Shown here: positions 43,927 to 51,860 of the stretch, piece after piece
Numbering within the stretch: position 1 is the stretch's first letter
Layout: each line of letters begins with the position of its first letter
Assembly (NCBI GenBank): GCA_017303415.1
Contig: JAFLBJ010000001.1
Location: forward strand, 2,046,001-2,110,000
Direction of reading: 5' to 3'
From: Chitinophagales bacterium
Lineage (GTDB): Bacteria > Bacteroidota > Bacteroidia > Chitinophagales > Chitinophagaceae
Length of the DNA stretch: 64,000 nt
The notes under the pieces: model-generated
The model's database searches: none
What the model was told of the DNA's origin: nothing
The model's input: only the letters and a program-made list of their open reading frames with translations
Translations under genes and position numbers: made by a program

Positions 43927-44482
43927 TTTTATACTGTGAAAAGAATATTTTCTTTAATCGCATCAGGCACTTGTACTTCTGGTTCTTAGCATTGTCGGCA
44001 TTGGTATATCCAAAAGAGGAGGCTATTTCCTGCATATTCCTTTTTTGGATGTAAAAAGCCTCGATCAGGCTTTTGCAGGGTTCGCCCAGGTTGGCAATGG
44101 CCTTTTCCATCAACCGGAACTCCTCATTCCTCTGTTCATGCTCCTCCAGGTCCTCCTCCACGGGTACCACCTCATTCACATTGTCCAATTCGCCCGAATA
44201 CCGGTTAACCTGTTGTAATCGTTTGAGCCACAATCTTCTGCATACAGAGTACAGGTAGGTTTTCAACTGGCAGTTCAATTCAAACTGACCGGTTTTGGCC
44301 TTTTCATACAACACGATCATGGCTTCCTGAAAAAGATCTTTAGCGTCATCCGAATTCCCATTATTATTGATCACTAGGGTCTGAATGGTAGCATAATTCT
44401 CCCGATAGATACGCTCAACTGCCTTTTTGTCGTTGATAGCCAGTCCTTTAAGTAAATCTTTGTCCTTTTGGTCAGGATGCAC
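43907..44482 (-). CDS. ECF-type RNA polymerase sigma factor
   Basis: A 191-residue sigma-70 family factor with region 2 (about 24-92, DDAKDLFQEAMIVLYEKA, YLYSVCRRLWLKRL) and region 4 (about 125-180, MQEIASSFGYTNADNAKNQK). Regions 1 and 3 are absent. The linker is rich in Glu. Its 3' end overlaps the anti-sigma/protease gene, so the two are translated together. A nine-base-class inverted repeat lies upstream at 44515-44559. Confidence 0.92.
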   Translation of the reverse strand: MHPDQKDKDLLKGLAINDKKAVERIYRENYATIQTLVINNNGNSDDAKDLFQEAMIVLYEKAKTGQFELNCQLKTYLYSVCRRLWLKRLQQVNRYSGELDNVNEVVPVEEDLEEHEQRNEEFRLMEKAIANLGEPCKSLIEAFYIQKRNMQEIASSFGYTNADNAKNQKYKCLMRLKKIFFSQYKNGNGNG

Positions 44483-44514
44483 GCTGTTTAATTTAATACG
44501 ATTGGATAAAAATA

Positions 44515-44559
44515 GTAACCCAAAAGCCGTGAAAAAAATTTTTTAAAATCCTGGGTTAC
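44515..44559. promoter_or_regulatory. inverted repeat in the sigma factor / lipoprotein gap
   Basis: GTAACCCA (44515-44522) and TGGGTTAC (44552-44559) are perfect inverted arms 29 bases apart, flanking an A/T tract. The site could be a divergent sigma-dependent promoter pair or an operator. Confidence 0.4.
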
Positions 44560-44589
44560 CTTTCTTCAGTTCCAGTATAAAGGTTATCA

Positions 44590-44607
44590 TTTAATTTATA
44601 AATTAAA
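44590..44607. promoter_or_regulatory. 18-base perfect AT palindrome before a lipoprotein gene
   Basis: TTTAATTTATAAATTAAA is a perfect palindrome ending 16 bases before the ATG at 44624. It could be an operator or an mRNA 5' hairpin. Confidence 0.4.
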
Positions 44608-44623
44608 CAAAAACACAAATCGC

Positions 44624-44809
44624 ATGAAAAAGCTGTTAGCCATCATCGCTGTTGCTGGATTCGTAGCTTGTAACAACTCTGCAGAAGCTGATAAAACTGC
44701 AACTGACACAACTACCCCTACAGTTGACACAACTGCTCCTAAAGTAGATACAACTGCTCCAGTAGTTGACACAACTGCTAAAGTTGACACTACTGCTGCT
44801 GCCAAGTAA
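44624..44809 (+). CDS. threonine-rich small lipoprotein with VDTTA repeats
   Basis: A 61-residue lipoprotein (MKKLLAIIAVAGFVAC, lipobox FVAC, Cys16). The mature part repeats PTVDTTAP, KVDTTAP, VVDTTA, KVDTTA. It has almost only Ala, Asp, Thr, Val, Pro and Lys, no aromatic residues. Codons are strongly biased to ACT, GCT and GTT/GTA compared with neighbours, as in very highly expressed small lipoproteins. A strong terminator follows. Function unknown. Confidence 0.75.
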   Translation: MKKLLAIIAVAGFVACNNSAEADKTATDTTTPTVDTTAPKVDTTAPVVDTTAKVDTTAAAK

Positions 44810-44835
44810 TTATATAGGCAAGCAACCGCAATGAG

Positions 44836-44860
44836 GCCATCCATTCAGGGTGGCTTTTTT
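44836..44860 (+). terminator. intrinsic terminator
   Basis: GCCATCC-ATTCA-GGGTGGC with one G-T pair followed by TTTTTT ends the lipoprotein gene; the next promoter begins six bases later. Confidence 0.88.
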
Positions 44861-44865
44861 GTTGT

Positions 44866-44873
44866 TACTTTTG
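44866..44873 (+). promoter_or_regulatory. -7 box of the DEAD-box helicase gene
   Basis: TACTTTTG, 27 bases before the GTG at 44901. Confidence 0.55.
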
Positions 44874-44900
44874 CACTTTATATCAAACTAAAACAATTCT

Positions 44901-46559
44901 GTGATCACATTTGAAGCGCTAGGAATCGAGGAGGGACTGCTTAACTCCATTAGTTCACTCGGATTTACCACACCCACCCCCATTCAGGAAAAAGCCATCC
45001 CTGTTCTGTTACAGGGAACCAAGGATTTTGTCGGTCTGGCCCAGACAGGTACCGGTAAGACGGCAGCCTTTGGGTTGCCCCTGTTGCAATTGGTCCGGTC
45101 GGAGGACCGGTTCCCCCAGGCCCTGATCGTTTGCCCCACCCGCGAACTCTGTCTCCAGATCAGTAAAGACCTGGAACAATTCCAATCTAAAAAACGAAAG
45201 TTACAGGTAACTCCGGTTTATGGAGGAACCTCCATCACCGACCAGATACGCGAACTGAAAAGGGGAACGCATATCGTAGTGGCGACTCCCGGTCGCCTGA
45301 TTGACCTGATCGAACGGAAAGCCATCCACCTCGATAAGATCCACTACGTGGTACTGGATGAGGCCGATGAAATGCTCAACATGGGTTTCCGCGAGGATAT
45401 TGAGTTCATTCTCCAGAACTCACCCAATCGCCAAAGCATCTGGTTGTTTAGCGCTACCATGCCCAACGAGGTAAAACAGGTGAGCAAACGCTACATGGAC
45501 AAACCCTTTGAAATTACCATTGGCAAGATGAATACCGCCAATGTCAATATTGACCACCAGTATTATTCAACTGTTCATGCAAACCGGTATGAAACCCTCA
45601 AGCGGATAATTGATTTCAACCCGGGTATGTATGGCATTGTGTTTACCCGTACCAAAGCGGACGCACAGGATATTACCGAAACGATGATCCGGGAAGGATA
45701 TGATATTGAAGCATTACATGGTGACCTGACTCAAGGTCAACGGGATAAAGTGATGGGACGGTTTCGCGAGAAAAGCCTTCAGTTACTGGTGGCCACCGAT
45801 GTAGCGGCCAGAGGGATCGATGTAAAAGGCATTACCCATGTCATCAATTATGAATTACCCGATGACCCCGAAGTATACACCCACCGGAGCGGCCGAACAG
45901 GTCGTGCGGGACAAAGTGGTGTATCCATTTCACTGGTCACCCCCAAAGAAGTATATCGCCTTCGCCAGATCGAAAAAATGATCAATAACCGTTTTCATAA
46001 AATGGATATCCCGGCCGGAAAAGATGTTTGCCGGAAACAGTTTTTCCATTTTATCGATAACATGCTCCAGACCGATATCAGCCATGGTGAATATGAAACC
46101 TATTTGCCGGTATTAATGGAAAAATTCGCGGCAGTAAGCAAGGAAGAAATATTGCAGCGTGTGGCAGCGAAAGAGTTTGACCGCTTTCTCCGTTATTATG
46201 AAAATGCACCAGACCTGAACATACGGGAAGACAGGCGGGGCGAACGAACGACAGCAGGTACGGCCGTAAAAGGACGTGCAAGAGGAGATGGAAATTATAA
46301 ACGACTGTTTGTTAACCTGGGTACAAAAGATGGATTTTACAAAGCGAGTTTCCTGCAGTTCATCCTTGATATCAGCGATCTGAAGAAAGATGTATTGGGG
46401 AGAATAGATATGAAAGAGATGAACAGTTGGATCGAGATCGAGGAACCATCGGCAAAGATCATGATCCGTTCGATGGATGGTAAGAACTATCGCGGAAGAC
46501 GAATTCGCATGAATGAAGCAGATTCTGTCAACCCCAGAAAAAAATCAAGGCAGGGATGA
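44901..46559 (+). CDS. DEAD-box RNA helicase with DbpA-type RNA-binding domain
   Basis: A 552-residue ATP-dependent RNA helicase for ribosome assembly or RNA decay. Q motif FTTPTPIQEKA, motif I AQTGTGKTA, Ia PTRELCLQ, II DEAD, III SAT, VI HRSGRTGRAG. The last 75 residues (RLFVNLGTKDGFYKASFLQF, MIRSMDGKNYRGRRIRM) form a DbpA-like RNA-binding domain. The start is a GTG followed directly by the conserved ITFEALGI segment; no ATG fits. Confidence 0.95.
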   Translation: MITFEALGIEEGLLNSISSLGFTTPTPIQEKAIPVLLQGTKDFVGLAQTGTGKTAAFGLPLLQLVRSEDRFPQALIVCPTRELCLQISKDLEQFQSKKRKLQVTPVYGGTSITDQIRELKRGTHIVVATPGRLIDLIERKAIHLDKIHYVVLDEADEMLNMGFREDIEFILQNSPNRQSIWLFSATMPNEVKQVSKRYMDKPFEITIGKMNTANVNIDHQYYSTVHANRYETLKRIIDFNPGMYGIVFTRTKADAQDITETMIREGYDIEALHGDLTQGQRDKVMGRFREKSLQLLVATDVAARGIDVKGITHVINYELPDDPEVYTHRSGRTGRAGQSGVSISLVTPKEVYRLRQIEKMINNRFHKMDIPAGKDVCRKQFFHFIDNMLQTDISHGEYETYLPVLMEKFAAVSKEEILQRVAAKEFDRFLRYYENAPDLNIREDRRGERTTAGTAVKGRARGDGNYKRLFVNLGTKDGFYKASFLQFILDISDLKKDVLGRIDMKEMNSWIEIEEPSAKIMIRSMDGKNYRGRRIRMNEADSVNPRKKSRQG

Positions 46560-46580
46560 CCTGTATTTAAAAGCAATCCT

Positions 46581-46588
46581 TATATTTG
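46581..46588 (+). promoter_or_regulatory. -7 box of the aromatic operon
   Basis: TATATTTG, a perfect TAnnTTTG, seven bases before the leader-peptide ATG at 46596. The leader peptide is probably translated from a near-leaderless mRNA. Confidence 0.7.
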
Positions 46589-46595
46589 TTTCATC

Positions 46596-46694
46596 ATGAC
46601 AAGCACAAGAGCCTACTTCTGGTTTTATTTTGGTTACTATTTCTTCTTTTACGGAAGGAAGCCGGAGGTGCTTTTGTTGAAAGTAAATGGATAA
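46596..46694 (+). CDS. pheL: aromatic leader peptide of the pheA-aro operon
   Basis: A 32-codon frame (MTSTRA, then YFWFYFGYYFFFY, then GRKPEVLLLKVNG). Residues 7-19 have 12 aromatic residues out of 13: six Phe, five Tyr and one Trp. Codons are mixed (TTC/TTT, TAC/TAT). It begins just after a perfect -7 box, ends 26 bases before the terminator and stands upstream of an operon for Phe and Tyr synthesis. This is the arrangement of a ribosome-mediated attenuator of the pheA/trp type. The symbol is by analogy. Confidence 0.85.
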   Translation: MTSTRAYFWFYFGYYFFFYGRKPEVLLLKVNG

Positions 46695-46748
46695 CGCAAA
46701 ACCAAAATCAACATAAGAGTCCTCCGGTGATCCGGGGGATTTTTTTTG
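46662..46748 (+). promoter_or_regulatory. attenuator: antiterminator and terminator stems
   Basis: CCGGAGG (46662-46668) can pair perfectly with CCTCCGG (46721-46727). The same CCTCCGG is the 5' arm of the terminator TCCTCCGG-TGAT-CCGGGGGA (46720-46739), followed by eight T. The two stems exclude each other. A ribosome stalled on the aromatic codons (46614-46652) leaves CCGGAGG free to form the antiterminator. Confidence 0.85.
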
Positions 46749-46767
46749 TATATAGGTCTCAAAAAAA

Positions 46768-47601
46768 ATGATAATGAACAATCGGGTTTCCATCCAGGGC
46801 TATGAAGGCAGTTTTCATCAGGTGGCTGCACGGCAATTTTTTGGTCAGGAAGTTGAAGTGATCACCTGCTCCACTTTTCGCGAAGTGGTTCGCTTGGCAG
46901 CGAACAAAAGAGAAAGTCGTGGTGGAGTAATGGCCATTGAAAATTCGATAGCGGGAAGCATACTGCCCAACTATAACCTGTTGCAAAAAAGTAATCTCCG
47001 TGTGGTCGGAGAAGTCTATCTCCATATCAAACAACACCTGCTGGTGAACCCGGGTGTAAAAGTGGAAGACCTGAAAGAGGTACATTCTCATCCCATGGCC
47101 ATTTTGCAGTGTATTGATTTTTTAGAAAAACATCCGCACCTGAAAGTGGTGGAAACAGAGGATACCGCGCTTAGCGCCAAACATATTCATCAACGACGGA
47201 GCAAACATGCTGCTGCTATTGCCGGCAAACTGGCGGCTGAATTATTTGATATGGAGATCGCAGTTCCCAATATCCATACGGTGAAGAATAATTATACCCG
47301 CTTTTTAATTCTGCAACGGGAAGATATGGCCATGCAGACGCCTGATCCAAATAAAGCATCGGTAAATTTCACTACCGACCATTCCAAGGGAAGCCTGGCC
47401 CGTGTGCTGACAAGAATCGCTGAGGGTGATATCAACCTCAGCAAATTGCAAAGTTTTCCGATTCCGGGAAGTGATTGGAAATATAATTTTCATGCCGATA
47501 TGGAATTTGAATCACTGGATAAGTTCCAACGGGTGATCGAAGAGATCAAACCGCTTACGGTGGAGTTGAATGTATATGGTGTTTATAAAAATGGTAAATG
47601 A
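46768..47601 (+). CDS. pheA: prephenate dehydratase
   Basis: A 277-residue enzyme converting prephenate to phenylpyruvate for Phe synthesis. The catalytic domain shows GYEGSFHQVAARQFFG, AIENSIAGSILPNYNLL and the essential Thr-Arg-Phe in NNYTRFLIL. The C-terminal ACT domain (KGSLARVLTRIAEGDINLSK) is expected to bind Phe for feedback control. There is no chorismate mutase domain; that activity sits in the DAHP synthase fusion at 49748. First structural gene after the attenuator; Met3 is an alternative start. Confidence 0.96.
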   Translation: MIMNNRVSIQGYEGSFHQVAARQFFGQEVEVITCSTFREVVRLAANKRESRGGVMAIENSIAGSILPNYNLLQKSNLRVVGEVYLHIKQHLLVNPGVKVEDLKEVHSHPMAILQCIDFLEKHPHLKVVETEDTALSAKHIHQRRSKHAAAIAGKLAAELFDMEIAVPNIHTVKNNYTRFLILQREDMAMQTPDPNKASVNFTTDHSKGSLARVLTRIAEGDINLSKLQSFPIPGSDWKYNFHADMEFESLDKFQRVIEEIKPLTVELNVYGVYKNGK

Positions 47602-47608
47602 ACTGATC

Positions 47609-48784
47609 ATGAAAACGAGTCAACGGCTGGATGGAATAGGGGAGTATTATTTTTCGCAAAAACTGCGGGAGATAGACGCCATGAACAAAGCGGGCAAACA
47701 GGTGATCAACCTGGGGATCGGCAGCCCTGATCTTCCCCCACACCCGGACGTTATTCGGGTGTTGAAAGAAGAAAGTGATAAAGACCATGTACACGCCTAT
47801 CAATCTTACAAAGGATCACCGGTATTGCGCCAGGCCATGAGCGATTGGTATGCACGTTGGTACGGTGTGTCGTTGGATCCTGAAAATGAAATATTGCCCC
47901 TGATCGGAAGCAAGGAGGGGATCATGCATATCTGTATGACCTATCTCGATGAAAAGGATGGTGCCCTGATCCCCAACCCGGGTTACCCGACCTATAAGGC
48001 AGCCGTAAAACTGGCTGGTGGCGAACCGATCTCCTATTCATTGCATCCGGAAACAGATTGGCACCCGGATTTTAATGAACTGACGAGATTGGTTGAGGCA
48101 CATCGCGCGCAGGGACATGCGATAAAGTTGTTGTTTGTGAATTACCCGCATATGCCAACCGGAAAGGTTCCTGATGCGGTATTCTTTAAAGACCTTATCG
48201 CCTTTGCCCGGCAACAGGATATTCTGATCGTACATGATAATCCATACAGCTTTATACTCAACGACCACCCCATGAGCCTTCTGAGTATCGAAGGGGCCAG
48301 AGAGTATGTACTGGAATTGAATTCCCTGAGTAAAAGCCAGAACATGGCCGGCTGGCGGGTTGGTATGTTGTGTGCCGATAAAAAACGCATTGAAGAAGTG
48401 TTGCGTTTCAAAAGCAATATGGACAGTGGAATGTTTCTTCCGGTGCAACTAGCAGCTGCCAGAGCTTTGAAGTTGGAACAGGATTGGTATGATAAAGTGA
48501 ATGCCGTTTATAAAGCCCGCCGTGATAAAGTATTTGATCTGCTCGATCTGCTGAATTGCCGGTATGAAAAGGGGCAGGCAGGCATGTTTGTATGGGCTGC
48601 GGCACCTGATTCTTATACCGACGGTTTTGCCTTGAGTGATGAAGTACTTCATCAGGCAAATGTTTTCATCACTCCCGGCGGCATATTTGGATCGGTTGGA
48701 AACGGTTTTATCAGGGTAAGTCTTTGTGCGTCGGAAGAAAAGATCCTGGAATCTATTGAACGAATAAAAAAATCAAGACAATAA
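47609..48784 (+). CDS. class I/II aminotransferase, probably aromatic
   Basis: A 391-residue PLP aminotransferase, fold type I. Motifs: LIPNPGYPTYKAAV, NYPHMPTGKVPDA (the usual NPHNPTG is NYPHMPTG here), HDNPYSFI and the PLP lysine in LNSLSKSQNMAGWRVGM. Operon position between pheA and tyrA suggests it transaminates phenylpyruvate and hydroxyphenylpyruvate, or forms arogenate. The ATG at 47609 is preferred (seven bases after pheA stop); the frame also has earlier codons overlapping pheA. Confidence 0.88.
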   Translation: MKTSQRLDGIGEYYFSQKLREIDAMNKAGKQVINLGIGSPDLPPHPDVIRVLKEESDKDHVHAYQSYKGSPVLRQAMSDWYARWYGVSLDPENEILPLIGSKEGIMHICMTYLDEKDGALIPNPGYPTYKAAVKLAGGEPISYSLHPETDWHPDFNELTRLVEAHRAQGHAIKLLFVNYPHMPTGKVPDAVFFKDLIAFARQQDILIVHDNPYSFILNDHPMSLLSIEGAREYVLELNSLSKSQNMAGWRVGMLCADKKRIEEVLRFKSNMDSGMFLPVQLAAARALKLEQDWYDKVNAVYKARRDKVFDLLDLLNCRYEKGQAGMFVWAAAPDSYTDGFALSDEVLHQANVFITPGGIFGSVGNGFIRVSLCASEEKILESIERIKKSRQ

Positions 48785-48791
48785 ACTGGTT

Positions 48792-49640
48792 ATGGAAAGG
48801 AAAAGAGTGGCGATAGTAGGCGTGGGTTTGATCGGCGGATCGCTGGCGCTTCAACTCAATGAAAAAGGGCTGGCAGGAGGTATCGTCGGAGTGGAAGCCA
48901 ACCCGGAGCACGCGAAAAAGGCGGTGGACCTGGGATTGGTGGATGAGGTGCTGGAATTGGAACTGGCCATAGCACAAAGTGATCTCATCGTGTTGGCTGT
49001 GCCGGTTGATTTGATGAGTACACTGTTACCACGAATACTTGACCTTGTGGACAGGCAGATCGTGATGGATGTGGGTTCCGCCAAAGCGCAACTTCATGAG
49101 GCGGTTAAGGATCATCCTAAACGTGGACGGTTTGTATCTACCCACCCAATGTGGGGTACCGAATACAGCGGTCCGGCTGCTGCAGTAAAAGGAGCTTTTG
49201 AAAACAAGGCCGTGGTTATCTGTAATGCTGGAGAATGTGATTCCGATGCGCTTGAGTGGGTAAAAGGGGCCTACAAAAAAATGGGTATGCGCTTACTGAG
49301 CATGAATGCCGGAGATCATGACCTGCATACTGCGTATATCAGCCATATTTCCCATATCACTTCTTTTGCCCTGGCCAATACTGTCTTGGAAAAAGAAAGG
49401 GAAGAGGATGCCATTTTTGAATTGGCCTCAGGAGGTTTTGAAAGCACAGTGCGGCTGGCCAAAAGTAATCCGGCTATGTGGGTACCGATCCTGATGCAAA
49501 ACCGGGAGAACGTACTTGATGTATTGAATGAACACATTTCTCAGCTCCGCAAATTCAAAGCCTGTTTGGAAAAAGAGAATTATGAATATTTAACAGAACT
49601 GATTGAAAACGCGAATAAAATTAAAAGAATTATAAAATGA
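48792..49640 (+). CDS. tyrA: prephenate dehydrogenase
   Basis: A 282-residue enzyme for Tyr synthesis. The Rossmann loop VAIVGVGLIGGSLALQL lies at the N-terminus. STHPMWGTEYSGPAAA contains the catalytic-region His and HDLHTAYISHISHITSFAL is the dimer-helix His motif of the family. There is no ACT domain. It starts seven bases after the aminotransferase gene. A family A repeat follows its stop. Confidence 0.94.
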   Translation: MERKRVAIVGVGLIGGSLALQLNEKGLAGGIVGVEANPEHAKKAVDLGLVDEVLELELAIAQSDLIVLAVPVDLMSTLLPRILDLVDRQIVMDVGSAKAQLHEAVKDHPKRGRFVSTHPMWGTEYSGPAAAVKGAFENKAVVICNAGECDSDALEWVKGAYKKMGMRLLSMNAGDHDLHTAYISHISHITSFALANTVLEKEREEDAIFELASGGFESTVRLAKSNPAMWVPILMQNRENVLDVLNEHISQLRKFKACLEKENYEYLTELIENANKIKRIIK

Positions 49641-49735
49641 GAAGTGATTTGAGAATCGTGAGACGTGAGTCGTCAGTCGTGAGTTACCACTCACATCTCA
49701 CGCCTCAGGTCTCACGCTCTCGCCTCACAATTCAC
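49640..49735. repeat. heptad inverted repeat, family A, inside the aro operon
   Basis: Left arm about 49650-49683 with words ATCGTGA, GACGTGA, GTCGTCA, GTCGTGA. Right arm 49688-49735 with CTCACAT, CTCACGC, CTCAGGT, CTCACGC. It separates tyrA from the DAHP synthase gene. Confidence 0.8.
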
Positions 49736-49743
49736 TAAATTTA
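49736..49743 (+). promoter_or_regulatory. possible internal -7 box of the aro operon
   Basis: TAAATTTA (one mismatch to TAnnTTTG) is followed by CACC and the ATG at 49748, the same spacing as other leaderless promoters here. Confidence 0.4.
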
Positions 49744-49747
49744 CACC

Positions 49748-50833
49748 ATGCAAGCAACTCAAACCATGAAAGACAAATTACAATCCGCCTGGTCCAAGCG
49801 GCCTTTGATCATTTCCGGACCTTGCAGTGCTGAAACAGAAGAGCAGGTTTTGGCTACGGCACAAAGGCTCGCTGCCACCGGGAAGGTGGACATGCTCAGA
49901 GCCGGTATTTGGAAACCTCGTACCAAGCCGGGTATGTTTGAAGGAATCGGTGCCAAAGGGTTACCCTGGCTGCAGCAGGCCAAAAAAATAACAGGGTTGC
50001 CCACTACAGTTGAGGTAGCAACCGGCAAACAGGTACAGGATGCCCTGACCTTTGATGTGGACATGCTTTGGATCGGGGCACGTACAACCGTGAACCCGTT
50101 CAGTGTACAGGAAGTAGCCGATGCGCTGCGGGGTGTAGATATTCCCGTACTGATCAAGAACCCGATCAACCCCGATCTTGAATTGTGGAGTGGTGCTGTG
50201 GAAAGGGTGGCCCGCGCCGGAGTCAAACAAGTGGGTTTGATCCACCGGGGTTTTTCCTCCTACGGAAATACCGAATACCGGAATGCCCCCATGTGGCACC
50301 TCGCGATCGAAATGAAAAGAAGAAACCCTGAATTATTGATCATCAATGACCCCTCCCATATCTGTGGTCGTCGGGATATATTACTGGAAACAGCACAGAA
50401 AGCGGTCAACCTCGACTTTGATGGTTTGATGATAGAAAGTCATATCGATCCCGACAACGCCTGGAGTGATGCGAAACAACAGGTAACACCTGAAAAGCTG
50501 GCCGAAATGCTGGATAGTATCGTTTGGAGAAAGGAAGATGTGAACTCGGAAGAGTTTCATGCGGCCCTGGAGAAATTGCGTCAACAGATCAATCATCTCG
50601 ATGATGAATTGATGCAGATTCTAAGCCAACGGATGAAGATCGCGGAAAAGATCGGCGAGTATAAAAAGAACAATGCCATTACGATCCTTCAAACCAATCG
50701 TTGGAATGAGATACTGGAGCGTGCCTTCAAACAAGGGGAGAAGATTGGCCTCAGTAACGAGTTCATCACCCGGTATTTTGATGCGGTGCATATGGAAAGC
50801 ATCAATCACCAGAACAGGATCATGAATAGTTGA
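49748..50833 (+). CDS. DAHP synthase - chorismate mutase fusion
   Basis: A 361-residue bifunctional protein. Residues 1-260 are 3-deoxy-7-phosphoheptulonate synthase (ISGPCSAETEEQ, WKPRTKPGMFEGIG, INDPSHICGRRD), the first step of the shikimate pathway. Residues 272-361 are an AroQ-type chorismate mutase (LRQQINHLDDELMQILSQRM, IAEKIGEYKKNN). The fusion allows chorismate or prephenate to control entry into the pathway in related enzymes. Fifth part of the aromatic operon, but with its own possible promoter. Confidence 0.95.
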   Translation: MQATQTMKDKLQSAWSKRPLIISGPCSAETEEQVLATAQRLAATGKVDMLRAGIWKPRTKPGMFEGIGAKGLPWLQQAKKITGLPTTVEVATGKQVQDALTFDVDMLWIGARTTVNPFSVQEVADALRGVDIPVLIKNPINPDLELWSGAVERVARAGVKQVGLIHRGFSSYGNTEYRNAPMWHLAIEMKRRNPELLIINDPSHICGRRDILLETAQKAVNLDFDGLMIESHIDPDNAWSDAKQQVTPEKLAEMLDSIVWRKEDVNSEEFHAALEKLRQQINHLDDELMQILSQRMKIAEKIGEYKKNNAITILQTNRWNEILERAFKQGEKIGLSNEFITRYFDAVHMESINHQNRIMNS

Positions 50834-50838
50834 ATAAC

Positions 50839-51849
50839 ATGAAGCACAAGAAGGTCAAAATAGGACAAGCACAGGTGGACTATTTTTTTGATAGTAACCT
50901 GACCTCCCTTTCCCGGATCACCGACAAGAAATCGACCATTCTGGTTACCGATGAACACCTTGTAACGGCACACCCGCAAAAGTTCAGTTCATGGAAGACC
51001 ATTGTGCTTAAACCTGGGGAGAAATACAAGACGCAAGCCACCGTTGACGATATCGTACGCCAACTGATTGGCCTGGAAGCCGACCGTAACACCACCCTGG
51101 TGGGTGTAGGCGGAGGTGTAGTGACTGATCTTACCGGATACCTGGCCTCTGTCTACATGCGGGGAATTCGGTTTGGTTTTGTACCTACCTCCATACTCGC
51201 TCTGGTGGATGCATCCATTGGCGGTAAAAACGGAGTGGATGTAGGCGTTTTTAAAAATATCGTTGGTACTATCCGCCAACCTTCTTTCCTGCTCCATGAC
51301 CATCGGTTGCTGGCGAGTCTGCCCGAAATGGAATGGATCAATGGTTTTGCCGAGATCATCAAACATGCCTGTATACGGGATGCTGCGATGTTTCGGGAAC
51401 TGGAAGATCATTCGATCCCATTTTTTCAACGGAATAAAAAAGCATTGGCTGATCTGATCCGGCGAAATACATTATTAAAGACCAAAGTGGTTCAATTGGA
51501 TGAATTTGAGAAAAACGAAAGACGGTTATTGAACTTTGGTCATACCCTGGGGCATGCCCTGGAAAATCAATACAACCTCACGCATGGACAAGCAGTGGCG
51601 ATCGGGATGGTATTTGCGAGCCGGATGTCCGAAAAGATCACCGGTTTTCGTCAGGCGGAGCGTGTTGGCAGATTAATTGAAAATTACCAATTACCTACAG
51701 CGATCAGCTATGACCGTGATAAGGTATTTGAGGTGTTAAAAATGGATAAGAAACGGGCCAGGAAGGAAATGAATTATGTTTTACTCCAAAAGATCGGAAA
51801 AGGCGTCGTTCATTCGCTACCGTTGGATTACCTTCGGAGCCAGTTATAA
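50839..51849 (+). CDS. aroB: 3-dehydroquinate synthase
   Basis: A 336-residue NAD- and Zn-dependent enzyme of the shikimate pathway. VGVGGGVVTDLTGYLASVYM is the NAD loop, DASIGGKNGVDV the substrate site, and NFGHTLGHALENQYNLTHGQ holds the Zn-binding His residues. The ATG at 50839 is chosen; it is five bases after the DAHP synthase stop. Length is slightly short of the usual 350-360 because the N-terminal domain is compact. Confidence 0.96.
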   Translation: MKHKKVKIGQAQVDYFFDSNLTSLSRITDKKSTILVTDEHLVTAHPQKFSSWKTIVLKPGEKYKTQATVDDIVRQLIGLEADRNTTLVGVGGGVVTDLTGYLASVYMRGIRFGFVPTSILALVDASIGGKNGVDVGVFKNIVGTIRQPSFLLHDHRLLASLPEMEWINGFAEIIKHACIRDAAMFRELEDHSIPFFQRNKKALADLIRRNTLLKTKVVQLDEFEKNERRLLNFGHTLGHALENQYNLTHGQAVAIGMVFASRMSEKITGFRQAERVGRLIENYQLPTAISYDRDKVFEVLKMDKKRARKEMNYVLLQKIGKGVVHSLPLDYLRSQL

Positions 51850-51860
51850 ACCTATCCAGC

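Noticed and set aside
46586-46771. 61-codon frame starting at TTG over the aromatic leader region
   Set aside because: It starts within the -7 box region, would run through the terminator and its T-run, and lacks the aromatic pattern of the ATG frame at 46596.
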